From Bacteroidales bacterium (lineage in GTDB: Bacteria; Bacteroidota; Bacteroidia; Bacteroidales; UBA932), in NCBI GenBank assembly GCA_017538685.1, contig JAFYIK010000191.1:1-12923 (forward strand): 12,923 bases of DNA, given 5' to 3'. Each line of letters begins with the position of its first letter. The first letter of the stretch is position 1. Under the pieces are notes generated by a model that saw only the letters and a list, made by a program, of their open reading frames with translations, had not been told where the DNA came from and made no database searches. Below, piece by piece: positions 6,705-12,923 of this stretch. The translations under genes were made by a program, and so were the position numbers.

Positions 6705-7424
6705 ATGTCGCTTAAGAAGTATATTCCGGACCTGATCACCTCGCTCGGCCTCGCCTGCGGCGTGCTGGGCGTGGTCTTCGCCCTTGAGGGCAAAATCTGG
6801 CTCGCGTTCCCGCTGATGCTCGCCGCGTCCGTTTTCGATTTCTGCGACGGACTCGCGGCCCGCGCCCTGGACGCATATTCCGAACTCGGCAAGGAACTGG
6901 ATTCGCTCAGCGATATGGTGAGCTTCGGCGTGCTGCCGGCAGTGATGCTCTACAACCTGATGAAGTCCTGCACGTTCTCTTCGAGCGCCTGGTGTCTGGT
7001 GCCACTGCTTCTGGCGGTGTTTTCCGGCCTGCGGCTGGCGAAGTTCAACGTGGACCCGCGTCAGCACAGGAGCTTCGTCGGCCTGCCGACCCCGGTCGCT
7101 GCGCTGCTCTGCGGTTCGCTCTGCTACTTCGTAGCCTGGGAGCCCGCTTCGCTGCTCGCGACCCTCTCCGGCGGCCTCGTGTTCGTGCCGGCGCTCACAG
7201 TGGTCCTTTGCGCCCTGCTGGTGTGTGAAGTGCCTATGTTTTCGATGAAGGTGGCGGCGGACGACACCAAAACCATCCTTCTTAAGAGGATATCGTTCAT
7301 AGTGGAAATAGCTGTTATCGTGGCGGCGGTGCTGCTCCTCGGCCGTAACTGGTCGCTGGCAGTGACGCTGTCCTGCGTGCTCTATATCCTTAAAAACCTG
7401 GTTTACGCAATCTTCAAAGTCTAG
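6705..7424 (+). CDS. pssA: CDP-diacylglycerol--serine O-phosphatidyltransferase
   Basis: Integral inner-membrane enzyme that transfers phosphatidyl from CDP-diacylglycerol to serine, the committed step to phosphatidylethanolamine. The CDP-alcohol phosphatidyltransferase signature D-x2-D-G-x2-A-R-x8-G-x3-D-x3-D is complete: D45, D48, G49, A52, R53, G62, D66, D70. The 239 residues contain several hydrophobic segments (about 12-46, 92-112, 127-142, 150-170 and two near the C-terminus), as expected for the Bacteroidota type II PssA. The ATG is 2 nt after the peptidase stop, without a Shine-Dalgarno, and the next gene abuts exactly (TAGATG). Its pathway partner, phosphatidylserine decarboxylase (psd), often beside pssA in Bacteroidota, is not in this window. 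Substrate is assigned from similarity to PssA; another CDP-alcohol transferase is less likely. Confidence 0.88.
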   Translation: MSLKKYIPDLITSLGLACGVLGVVFALEGKIWLAFPLMLAASVFDFCDGLAARALDAYSELGKELDSLSDMVSFGVLPAVMLYNLMKSCTFSSSAWCLVPLLLAVFSGLRLAKFNVDPRQHRSFVGLPTPVAALLCGSLCYFVAWEPASLLATLSGGLVFVPALTVVLCALLVCEVPMFSMKVAADDTKTILLKRISFIVEIAVIVAAVLLLGRNWSLAVTLSCVLYILKNLVYAIFKV

Positions 7425-8384
7425 ATGAAAAGAGCTTTCATATTTCTGCTGCTTCCGCTTCTGGCGCTCGGCGCCTGCAAGCCCAAGGAAGTGTCGGAAA
7501 GGCCTGTCATAGAGTTCGTTTCGGAAGTCGTTCAGGAAAGGGGCAATCCCTGGCATCAGATGCTGGACGCTTTCAATCCCAGAAATCCGAACGGTAATAT
7601 AGTCGTGTGCGGTCCGCTGGAGGAAGTCAGGCCTATGTCGGCTTCGCTCCTTCGCTTCGACCGCTTCGACAACGTAGACGCCCGCCCGGTGCGCGACTCC
7701 CTGCTCGATTTCAGCGGGGAAGTGGTGACCAGGGTCATTCTGGGCGACAGGCGCCCTCTGTCGGCCGTGCAGACGGAAGAGGGAGTGAAGAACCTGCGCG
7801 AGTTGACGGTGAGGGCGGCGCTTGCCTGCCTGGACACCACCGGTCGGCGCATTCCCGGAAAGGTGGTGATCCTCACATCCTCCGCTATGGCGGCCTACGG
7901 CAAGTACGACCTGGATTCGCTGCTGCGCGCCTTCCATATCGCGGACGCGGTCTATTTCCCGCTCGACCTTATGGCGGACAAGGTGCTCGCGAAGCAGGAT
8001 GCCAGGGTGGGAATAGTCTCCCCTCAGCCGGAGCAGATTTACGAAGAATACTTCAAGTACCGCGACGAATTCGAAGGAATGCACGTGGGCGTGTACCCGA
8101 AGGAAATGCTCCTGGACAGCGTGGGAGTGGCCGATACCCTCGCCCTGGACGTGCTGCTTCTGGACGACCCGTCGGTCAGCGCCGACACTCTCCGCACCCG
8201 CTTCCCCGGCGTGGAGATCGTGACTCCCGGCGCAGTGACCTGCGAGGCCTGTTTCAAAGCTATGCGCAGGCGCAATATTTTCACGCACAGGGTCGCTTAT
8301 CCGAAGAGGGAAACCTTCACCGCCCTTATGAATGAAGATTCGGAGTTTATCCTGACAGATTCAGATGACAGAGAACTCTTTTAA
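7425..8384 (+). CDS. Lipoprotein of unknown function, alpha/beta fold (weak AroM / Asp-Glu racemase-like pattern)
   Basis: I do not recognise this 319-residue protein with confidence. It has a lipoprotein signal ending LALGAC (lipidated C18), followed by KPKEV. The mature part alternates predicted strands and helices: a strand KVVILTSS (146-153), a second RVGIVSPQPEQ (194-204), a third LDVLLLDDPS (241-250) and a fourth VEIVTPGAV (263-271) leading into a helix with a CEAC pair (C273, C276). This spacing resembles the AroM / Asp-Glu racemase fold or a periplasmic-binding-protein-like fold, but the cysteines that catalyse racemisation are not where they would be expected (Ser/Ala in strand 1, Asp-Asp in strand 3). 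Arg and Asp content is high. The gene abuts pssA (TAGATG) and overlaps the exonuclease gene by 20 bp, so it is cotranscribed with housekeeping genes. A ligand-binding envelope role is only a guess. Confidence 0.7.
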   Translation: MKRAFIFLLLPLLALGACKPKEVSERPVIEFVSEVVQERGNPWHQMLDAFNPRNPNGNIVVCGPLEEVRPMSASLLRFDRFDNVDARPVRDSLLDFSGEVVTRVILGDRRPLSAVQTEEGVKNLRELTVRAALACLDTTGRRIPGKVVILTSSAMAAYGKYDLDSLLRAFHIADAVYFPLDLMADKVLAKQDARVGIVSPQPEQIYEEYFKYRDEFEGMHVGVYPKEMLLDSVGVADTLALDVLLLDDPSVSADTLRTRFPGVEIVTPGAVTCEACFKAMRRRNIFTHRVAYPKRETFTALMNEDSEFILTDSDDRELF

Positions 8385-9003
8385 GCCGTCCATCACTCCG
8401 GAAGAGCTGGAAAAACTCCCGCTGGAGGCCTTCAAGGGGGAAATTGTCGTCATCGACGCACCCGGCATCGAGTACTACAAAGCCCTGCAGTACCTTCGCA
8501 GACAGAAGGTTCTGGGCTTCGACACTGAGACCCGCCCCGTCTTCGAGCCCCATCAGCCCCACCACGGAGTGGCTCTCCTTCAGCTTTCCGGCCCGGACAA
8601 AGCCTTCCTTTTCAGAGTGTGCAAGATGGGCCTCAGGCGCAGGCTCCGTTATCTCCTTTCCAACCCCGGGATAATCAAGGTCGGAGCCGCTTCCGGCGAC
8701 GATGTCCGCTGCCTGCAGAGGCTCGCCCCGTTCGAAGGAAAGGGCTTCGTGGACCTGCAGAAGATAGGTTGGGAGTGGGGAATCAAAGATAAAAGCGTCA
8801 AGAAGATGGCCGGGCTCATACTCGGCATACGCATCTCCAAGACCCAGCAGCTGTCGAACTGGGAGACGGAGAATCTGTCCGCCGCTCAGCAGCTCTATGC
8901 AGCCACTGACGCCTGGGTCTGCCGTGAGATGTACCTTAAACTGAAAGACACAGTCAAAAAGCCGCTTAAGTTTGATGAGCAAGGTAATATTAAAGAAGGA
9001 TAG
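8365..9003 (+). CDS. DEDDy 3'-5' exonuclease domain protein (RNase D / WRN-like)
   Basis: A small single-domain cytosolic 3'-5' exonuclease of the DnaQ-like superfamily. The four metal-binding acidic residues and the Tyr that defines the DEDDy subgroup are all visible: D53 and E55 in GFDTETRP, D113 in GAASGDDVRCL, and Y178 with D182 in YAATDAW. At 212 residues there is no room for the HRDC domains of full RNase D, so this matches the short exonuclease common in Bacteroidota. RNA or DNA as substrate cannot be told from sequence. The ATG lies inside the end of the upstream lipoprotein gene (20-bp overlap), and its own 3' end overlaps the rRNA methyltransferase gene by 29 bp. That tight pairing suggests, without proving, a joint role in RNA metabolism. 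Confidence 0.9.
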   Translation: MTENSFKPSITPEELEKLPLEAFKGEIVVIDAPGIEYYKALQYLRRQKVLGFDTETRPVFEPHQPHHGVALLQLSGPDKAFLFRVCKMGLRRRLRYLLSNPGIIKVGAASGDDVRCLQRLAPFEGKGFVDLQKIGWEWGIKDKSVKKMAGLILGIRISKTQQLSNWETENLSAAQQLYAATDAWVCREMYLKLKDTVKKPLKFDEQGNIKEG

Positions 9004-10165
9004 GGAAGGGAGTCTTTTGAGATTCCATCCCTGGGTGTTCTCCGGAGCAATTGCACAGGTGGTCGGCAAGCCCTCGGAGGGCGATGTGGTCACGGTGCAG
9101 GCCTCCGACGGCGCCGTGCTCGGCTGCGGGCACTACCAGATAGGCAGCATCGCCGTGCGTATGCTCTCGTTCGAGATGGACAACCTGGACCAGTCGTTCT
9201 GGACGGACTCCATCCGGGCGGCCTACCTGGCCCGAAAGGCCTTCGGGCTGGTGGATAATGCGCAGACCAACTGCTACCGTCTTGTCCACGGCGAAGGCGA
9301 CAGCCTGCCCGGACTCATAATCGACTGGTACGACGGCGTCTGCGTGATGCAGGCCCACAGCGTGGGAATGTTCCGCGCGAAAAAGCAGATCACCGACGCG
9401 CTCATCGCGGTCTACGGCGACCGCCTCAAGGCCGTCTACGACAAGAGCTCCGGCACCGCGCCTTTCAAGGCGGGGCTGGACCTCATCGACGGATATACTT
9501 ACACCGCACCGGGCTTCTCCGGGGCGGAGGCGGTAGTGCTCGAAAACGGGCATCAGTTCTACGTGAACTGGGACGAAGGGCAGAAGACCGGATTCTTCCT
9601 GGATCAGCGGGAGAACCGCGCGCTCGTGGCCCGTTACGCTGCCGGCCGCAAGGTCCTGAACCTTTTCTGCTACACCGGCGGCTTTTCGATCTACGCCCTT
9701 GCGGCCGGCGCGCTGCACGTGGATTCGGTGGACTCGTCGGCCAAGGCTATGGCTATGGTGGACCGCAACGTCGCGCTCGGCGGCTTCGCGGACAGGCACA
9801 CGTCCTACTGCGCCGATGCCATAGAGTTCCTCGCCACCGCTCCTGAAGGAAAGTACGACCTGATGGTCGTGGATCCGCCGGCATTCGCCAAGCATCGCGG
9901 CGTGCTGCGCAATGCGCTGCGCGCTTATCAGCGCCTGAACGCCGCCGCGATTGCGAAGGTAGCGCCCGGCGGACTCATCTTCACTTTCTCGTGCTCGCAG
10001 GTGGTTGACAAAGAGGCGTTCGCGCTGGCGGTGTTCAGCGCCGCCGCCCAGGTAGGCCGCCGCGTGCGCATAGTGGACCGTCTGTGCCAGCCGGCAGACC
10101 ACGCAGTGAACATTTATCATCCCGAAGGAGAATACCTCAAGGGACTGCTTTTATATGTAGAATAG
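8975..10165 (+). CDS. rlmI: Class I SAM-dependent 23S rRNA methyltransferase, RlmI family
   Basis: A cytosolic RNA methyltransferase of the RlmI/RlmK-N type; E. coli RlmI makes 5-methylcytosine at position 1962 of 23S rRNA. The 396 residues comprise an N-terminal PUA RNA-binding domain (about 1-75, with RFHPWVFSGAI at 16-26), a linker/EEHEE-like domain, and a Rossmann methyltransferase domain from about 180. The substrate loop EGQKTGFFLDQREN at 201-214, the SAM motif NLFCYTGGFSIYA at 229-241, the motif IV DPPAF at 300-304 and the catalytic TFSCSQ with C340 are all present. ATG 8975 is chosen because MSKVILKK is the family-like start; a TTG directly before it only extends by one residue. The start overlaps the exonuclease gene by 29 bp, and glnN follows after 3 nt. 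The exact modified base is inferred from the family. Confidence 0.93.
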   Translation: MSKVILKKDREGSLLRFHPWVFSGAIAQVVGKPSEGDVVTVQASDGAVLGCGHYQIGSIAVRMLSFEMDNLDQSFWTDSIRAAYLARKAFGLVDNAQTNCYRLVHGEGDSLPGLIIDWYDGVCVMQAHSVGMFRAKKQITDALIAVYGDRLKAVYDKSSGTAPFKAGLDLIDGYTYTAPGFSGAEAVVLENGHQFYVNWDEGQKTGFFLDQRENRALVARYAAGRKVLNLFCYTGGFSIYALAAGALHVDSVDSSAKAMAMVDRNVALGGFADRHTSYCADAIEFLATAPEGKYDLMVVDPPAFAKHRGVLRNALRAYQRLNAAAIAKVAPGGLIFTFSCSQVVDKEAFALAVFSAAAQVGRRVRIVDRLCQPADHAVNIYHPEGEYLKGLLLYVE

Positions 10166-10168
10166 TCT

Positions 10169-12355
10169 ATGGGCAATCTGAGATTTGATGTGGTGCAGGA
10201 GTCCTTCAAGAAGAAGGCCGTCGCCGTGGATGTCCCTGCCGGCAAGCCGTCCGACTATTTCGGCTCGCTGGTGTTCGGACGCAGCAATATGCGCAAATAC
10301 CTGGACGAAGACACATTCCAGCGTCTTGTGCACTGCATCGACGATTGGATTCCCCTGGACAGCGCCACCGCCGACAAGGTGGCCGAAGGAATGAAGGTCT
10401 GGGCCATAGAGCACGGAGCAACTCACGTGACGCACTGGTTCCAGCCGCTTACCGAAGGCACTGCCGAAAAGCACGATTCCTTCCTCACGCCAGACGGCGC
10501 AGGGGGAGTGATCGAGCAGTTCGACGGCAAGTCGCTGGTGCAGCAGGAGCCGGACGCATCGTCGTTCCCTAACGGCGGCATCCGCGCTACCTTCGAGGCC
10601 AGGGGTTACACAGCCTGGGATCCCACCTCGCCCGTCTTCATTCAGGACGACACCCTCTGCATACCCTCCGTTTTCGTGGCTTACACCGGCGAAGCGCTGG
10701 ACTATAAAACCCCTTTAAAGAAGGCCTTGAAGGCTGTCAACGACGCCGCGGTGCCGCTGTGCAAGCTATTCGACCCCAAGGTCCAGAGGGTTTATTCCTA
10801 CCTTGGCTGGGAACAGGAGTATTTCCTGGTGGACGAGGACCTTTTCGCCGCCCGCCCGGACCTTATGCTCACCGGCCGCACCCTGATGGGCCATTCATCC
10901 TCGAAGAGCCAGCAGCTGGGCGACCACTACTTCGGCTCCATCCCTTCGAGGGTGGCAGCGTTTATGAAGGATGTGGAAATCGCCGGCTATGAGCTTGGCA
11001 TTCCGCTTAAAACGAGACACAACGAAGTGGCGCCCAATCAGTTCGAGATGGCGCCCGTCTACGAAGAGGCGAACCTGGCGAACGACCATAATCAGATGAT
11101 TATGAATGTGATGACGCGCCTTGCACGCAAGCACGGTTTCGTAGTCCTGTTCCACGAAAAACCTTTCGAGGGCATCAACGGCAGCGGCAAACACAACAAC
11201 TGGTCGATAGGCACGGACACCGGCGTGTCGCTCCTGGCTCCCGGCAAGGACGCAAAGGGAAACCTCCAGTTCGTGACCTTCTTCGTGAACGTGCTTGCCG
11301 CCGTGCAGCGCCACAACGGCCTGCTGAAGGCCAGCGTGGCCAGCGCGAACAATGCGCACCGTCTGGGCGCGCACGAAGCGCCTCCAGCCATCGTGTCCGC
11401 CTTCCTTGGCGACACTATGACCGAAGTGCTTCGCAAACTGCGCGAGCTGCCTTCCGGCACCCCGATAGAGATCGCCGGCAAGAAAGGCCGTCGCGTGGGG
11501 CTTGTGGAGATCCCAGAGATCTTCGTGGACAACACGGACCGCAACCGTACTTCTCCTTTCGCCTTTATCGGCAACCGCTTCGAATTCAGGGCAGTGGGCT
11601 CGAGCGCGAACTGCGCCGGCGCATTGACCGTGCTCAGCGCTGCCGTGGCTCAGCAGATCAAGGCTTTTACTGCCTGCGTGGAGCAGGCTATGGCCGGCGG
11701 AAAGCAGCTCGAGATAGCTGTGATGGACTGCCTGAAACCCCTTATCGGCCAGGTGCTGGACACCGTGTGCTTCGACGGCAACGGTTACTCCGATGACTGG
11801 AAGAAAGAGGCTGCAAAGCGCGGACTGGACACGGAGAGCAGCATCCCGCGTATGTTCAGCAGGTTTACCGCTCCCGAAGCGGTGGAGCTGTTCACTAAGC
11901 TGGGCGTGTACAGCGAGAAGGAGCTGGAGGCCCGCAACGACGTGAAGTGGGAGACTTATTCCACCAAGGTGCTCATAGAAGCGCGTATGGCCGCCCGTAT
12001 GGCCATCAATCATATTCTTCCGGCCGGTATGGAATATCAGCGCCGTCTGCTCGGGAATCTGGACCTGCTGAGGCAGAACTTCCCGCACGACTGGCACAAG
12101 ATGGCCGAGACCCAGAAAGGACTCATCAGTGAATGCTCCGCCCTGCTGGCCGACATCAAGACCCGCACGGATGCCCTTAACGCCGCCAGGGAAGCCGCCG
12201 AAGCGCAGGAAGACTCCTATTCGAAGGCAGTGGCGGCGGAGAAGGCGGCTGATGCCCTAAGGCTTCTGCGTGAGAGTGTGGACAAGCTGGAGGAGATTAC
12301 CGACAACGCGCTCTGGCCTCTTCCGAAGTATCGCGAACTGTTGTTTATCAACTAA
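10169..12355 (+). CDS. glnN: Type III glutamine synthetase
   Basis: Cytosolic ATP-dependent enzyme that makes glutamine from glutamate and ammonia; type III enzymes are large and characteristic of Bacteroidota and some cyanobacteria. The 728-residue length fits the family exactly. Visible features: N-terminal GSIII domain with [15 protein letters not shown] (31-45), [12 protein letters not shown] (144-155), the catalytic stretch [10 protein letters not shown] (213-222) with metal-binding Glu, [16 protein letters not shown] (281-296), [18 protein letters not shown] (328-345), and [16 protein letters not shown] (459-474). Residues beyond about 640 form a charged, Ala/Glu-rich, coiled-coil-like helix pair ending in [11 protein letters not shown], as usual for GlnN. 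The ATG is 3 nt after the rlmI stop, and its stop overlaps the guaA start (TAATG). No nitrogen-control site is visible upstream, since the upstream sequence is coding. Confidence 0.97.
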   Translation: MGNLRFDVVQESFKKKAVAVDVPAGKPSDYFGSLVFGRSNMRKYLDEDTFQRLVHCIDDWIPLDSATADKVAEGMKVWAIEHGATHVTHWFQPLTEGTAEKHDSFLTPDGAGGVIEQFDGKSLVQQEPDASSFPNGGIRATFEARGYTAWDPTSPVFIQDDTLCIPSVFVAYTGEALDYKTPLKKALKAVNDAAVPLCKLFDPKVQRVYSYLGWEQEYFLVDEDLFAARPDLMLTGRTLMGHSSSKSQQLGDHYFGSIPSRVAAFMKDVEIAGYELGIPLKTRHNEVAPNQFEMAPVYEEANLANDHNQMIMNVMTRLARKHGFVVLFHEKPFEGINGSGKHNNWSIGTDTGVSLLAPGKDAKGNLQFVTFFVNVLAAVQRHNGLLKASVASANNAHRLGAHEAPPAIVSAFLGDTMTEVLRKLRELPSGTPIEIAGKKGRRVGLVEIPEIFVDNTDRNRTSPFAFIGNRFEFRAVGSSANCAGALTVLSAAVAQQIKAFTACVEQAMAGGKQLEIAVMDCLKPLIGQVLDTVCFDGNGYSDDWKKEAAKRGLDTESSIPRMFSRFTAPEAVELFTKLGVYSEKELEARNDVKWETYSTKVLIEARMAARMAINHILPAGMEYQRRLLGNLDLLRQNFPHDWHKMAETQKGLISECSALLADIKTRTDALNAAREAAEAQEDSYSKAVAAEKAADALRLLRESVDKLEEITDNALWPLPKYRELLFIN

Positions 12356-12923
12356 TGGAGAAGATTCTCATCCTGGACTTTGGCTCTCAGGTGACGCAGC
12401 TCATAGGCCGTCGTCTGAGGGAGCTCAACGTTTATTGCGAAATATACCCCTACAACAAAGTCCCGGCCCTGGACGGGAGCGTGAAAGGCCTGATCCTGTC
12501 CGGCAGCCCCTGCAGCGTCCGTGACGCTAACGCACCGCAGGTGGATTTGACTGGGATTCGCGGACATCTCCCGCTGCTTGGCATCTGCTACGGTGCGCAG
12601 TACCTTGCGAACTGCTACGGCGGTAAGGTCGAGGCTTCGGGCAGCCGTGAGTACGGCCGCGCTATGCTGCGGACCGTGATGGATTCGCCGCTGCTCAAGG
12701 ACGTGGGCACGGTGACGCAGGTGTGGATGTCGCACGGCGACACCATTTCGGCCCTGCCCGCCGGCGCGGAGGTGATAGCTTCGACCGCGGACGTGGTAAA
12801 TGCGGCTTTCCAGTTCAAGGGCGAGCAGACCTATGCCGTGCAGTTCCATCCGGAGGTCTACCACACCCTGGAAGGCACGCAGATGCTCTCCAATTTCGCG
12901 CTGGACATCTGCGGCTGCAAGGG
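12355..12923 (+). CDS. guaA: GMP synthase, N-terminal glutamine amidotransferase part (cut by window end)
   Basis: The first 189 residues of a class I glutamine amidotransferase of GMP synthase type, which supplies ammonia for converting XMP to GMP. It starts [17 protein letters not shown], and carries the nucleophile C78 in [14 protein letters not shown] at 126-130, and the H165/E167 pair in QFHPE, completing the Cys-His-Glu triad. The ATP-pyrophosphatase and dimerisation domains should follow beyond position 12923. Whether they are fused, as in most bacteria, or encoded separately cannot be seen. The start codon shares its A with the glnN stop (TAATG, 1-nt overlap), so translation is likely coupled to glutamine synthetase, placing a glutamine consumer directly behind the glutamine producer. 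No Shine-Dalgarno is visible. Other class I amidotransferases are unlikely given the N-terminus. Confidence 0.93.
   Translation, partial: MEKILILDFGSQVTQLIGRRLRELNVYCEIYPYNKVPALDGSVKGLILSGSPCSVRDANAPQVDLTGIRGHLPLLGICYGAQYLANCYGGKVEASGSREYGRAMLRTVMDSPLLKDVGTVTQVWMSHGDTISALPAGAEVIASTADVVNAAFQFKGEQTYAVQFHPEVYHTLEGTQMLSNFALDICGCK

Noticed and set aside
6546..8288. A 580-codon open frame on the minus strand opposite the peptidase, pssA and lipoprotein genes
   Set aside because: It spans parts of three well-supported plus-strand genes, and its translation is His/Arg/Glu-rich without recognisable motifs. It is a shadow created by GC-rich codon usage.
8990..10120. Long minus-strand open frames opposite rlmI (8990-10120), glnN (10895-12097) and the peptidase (5746-6684)
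   Set aside because: Each lies in the complementary frame of a strongly supported gene, with Val/His/Arg/Gly-rich translations and no domain pattern.

Overview
The window looks like a chromosomal segment of a fairly GC-rich member of the Bacteroidota, most likely order Bacteroidales. The evidence is a type III glutamine synthetase, a fimbrillin-like lipoprotein, a streptopain-type (C10) peptidase, a secreted C1B aminopeptidase, Bacteroidota-type promoter elements (TAnnTTTG), and start codons that almost all lack a Shine-Dalgarno sequence. A Rikenellaceae- or Cryptobacteroides-like origin would fit the base composition, but the sequence alone does not prove genus or family. I see no tRNA, rRNA, IS element, CRISPR array or phage gene. 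Coding density is very high, and no stretch over about 110 bp lacks a gene.

Layout: (1) 1-392, minus: the 5' part of a glyceraldehyde-3-phosphate dehydrogenase gene, divergent from the next unit across 110 bp. (2) 503-2446, plus: surE and lpxB, abutting exactly (TAGATG). (3) 2439-5394, minus: a two-gene unit made of a fimbrillin-like surface lipoprotein followed 1 nt later by a secreted C10 cysteine peptidase. Its 3' end overlaps lpxB tail-to-tail by 8 bp, next to a 15-bp palindrome. (4) 5476 to the window end, plus: seven genes packed with gaps of 0-3 nt or short overlaps. These are a secreted bleomycin-hydrolase-like peptidase, phosphatidylserine synthase (pssA), an unrecognised lipoprotein, a DEDDy 3'-5' exonuclease, an RlmI-type 23S rRNA methyltransferase, type III glutamine synthetase (glnN), and the glutamine amidotransferase domain of GMP synthase (guaA, cut by the window end).

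Functionally the window combines envelope biogenesis (lpxB, pssA), nucleotide and RNA metabolism (surE, exonuclease, rlmI, guaA), nitrogen assimilation (glnN, directly followed by the glutamine-consuming guaA) and extracytoplasmic proteolysis. The two exported cysteine peptidase units (C10 and C1B) fire away from each other from one 81-bp region. Most genes here are housekeeping. The parts most worth a second look are the lipoprotein-C10 peptidase pair, its apparently leaderless promoter, and the unknown lipoprotein downstream of pssA, whose pattern faintly recalls the AroM / Asp-Glu racemase fold without the catalytic cysteines.
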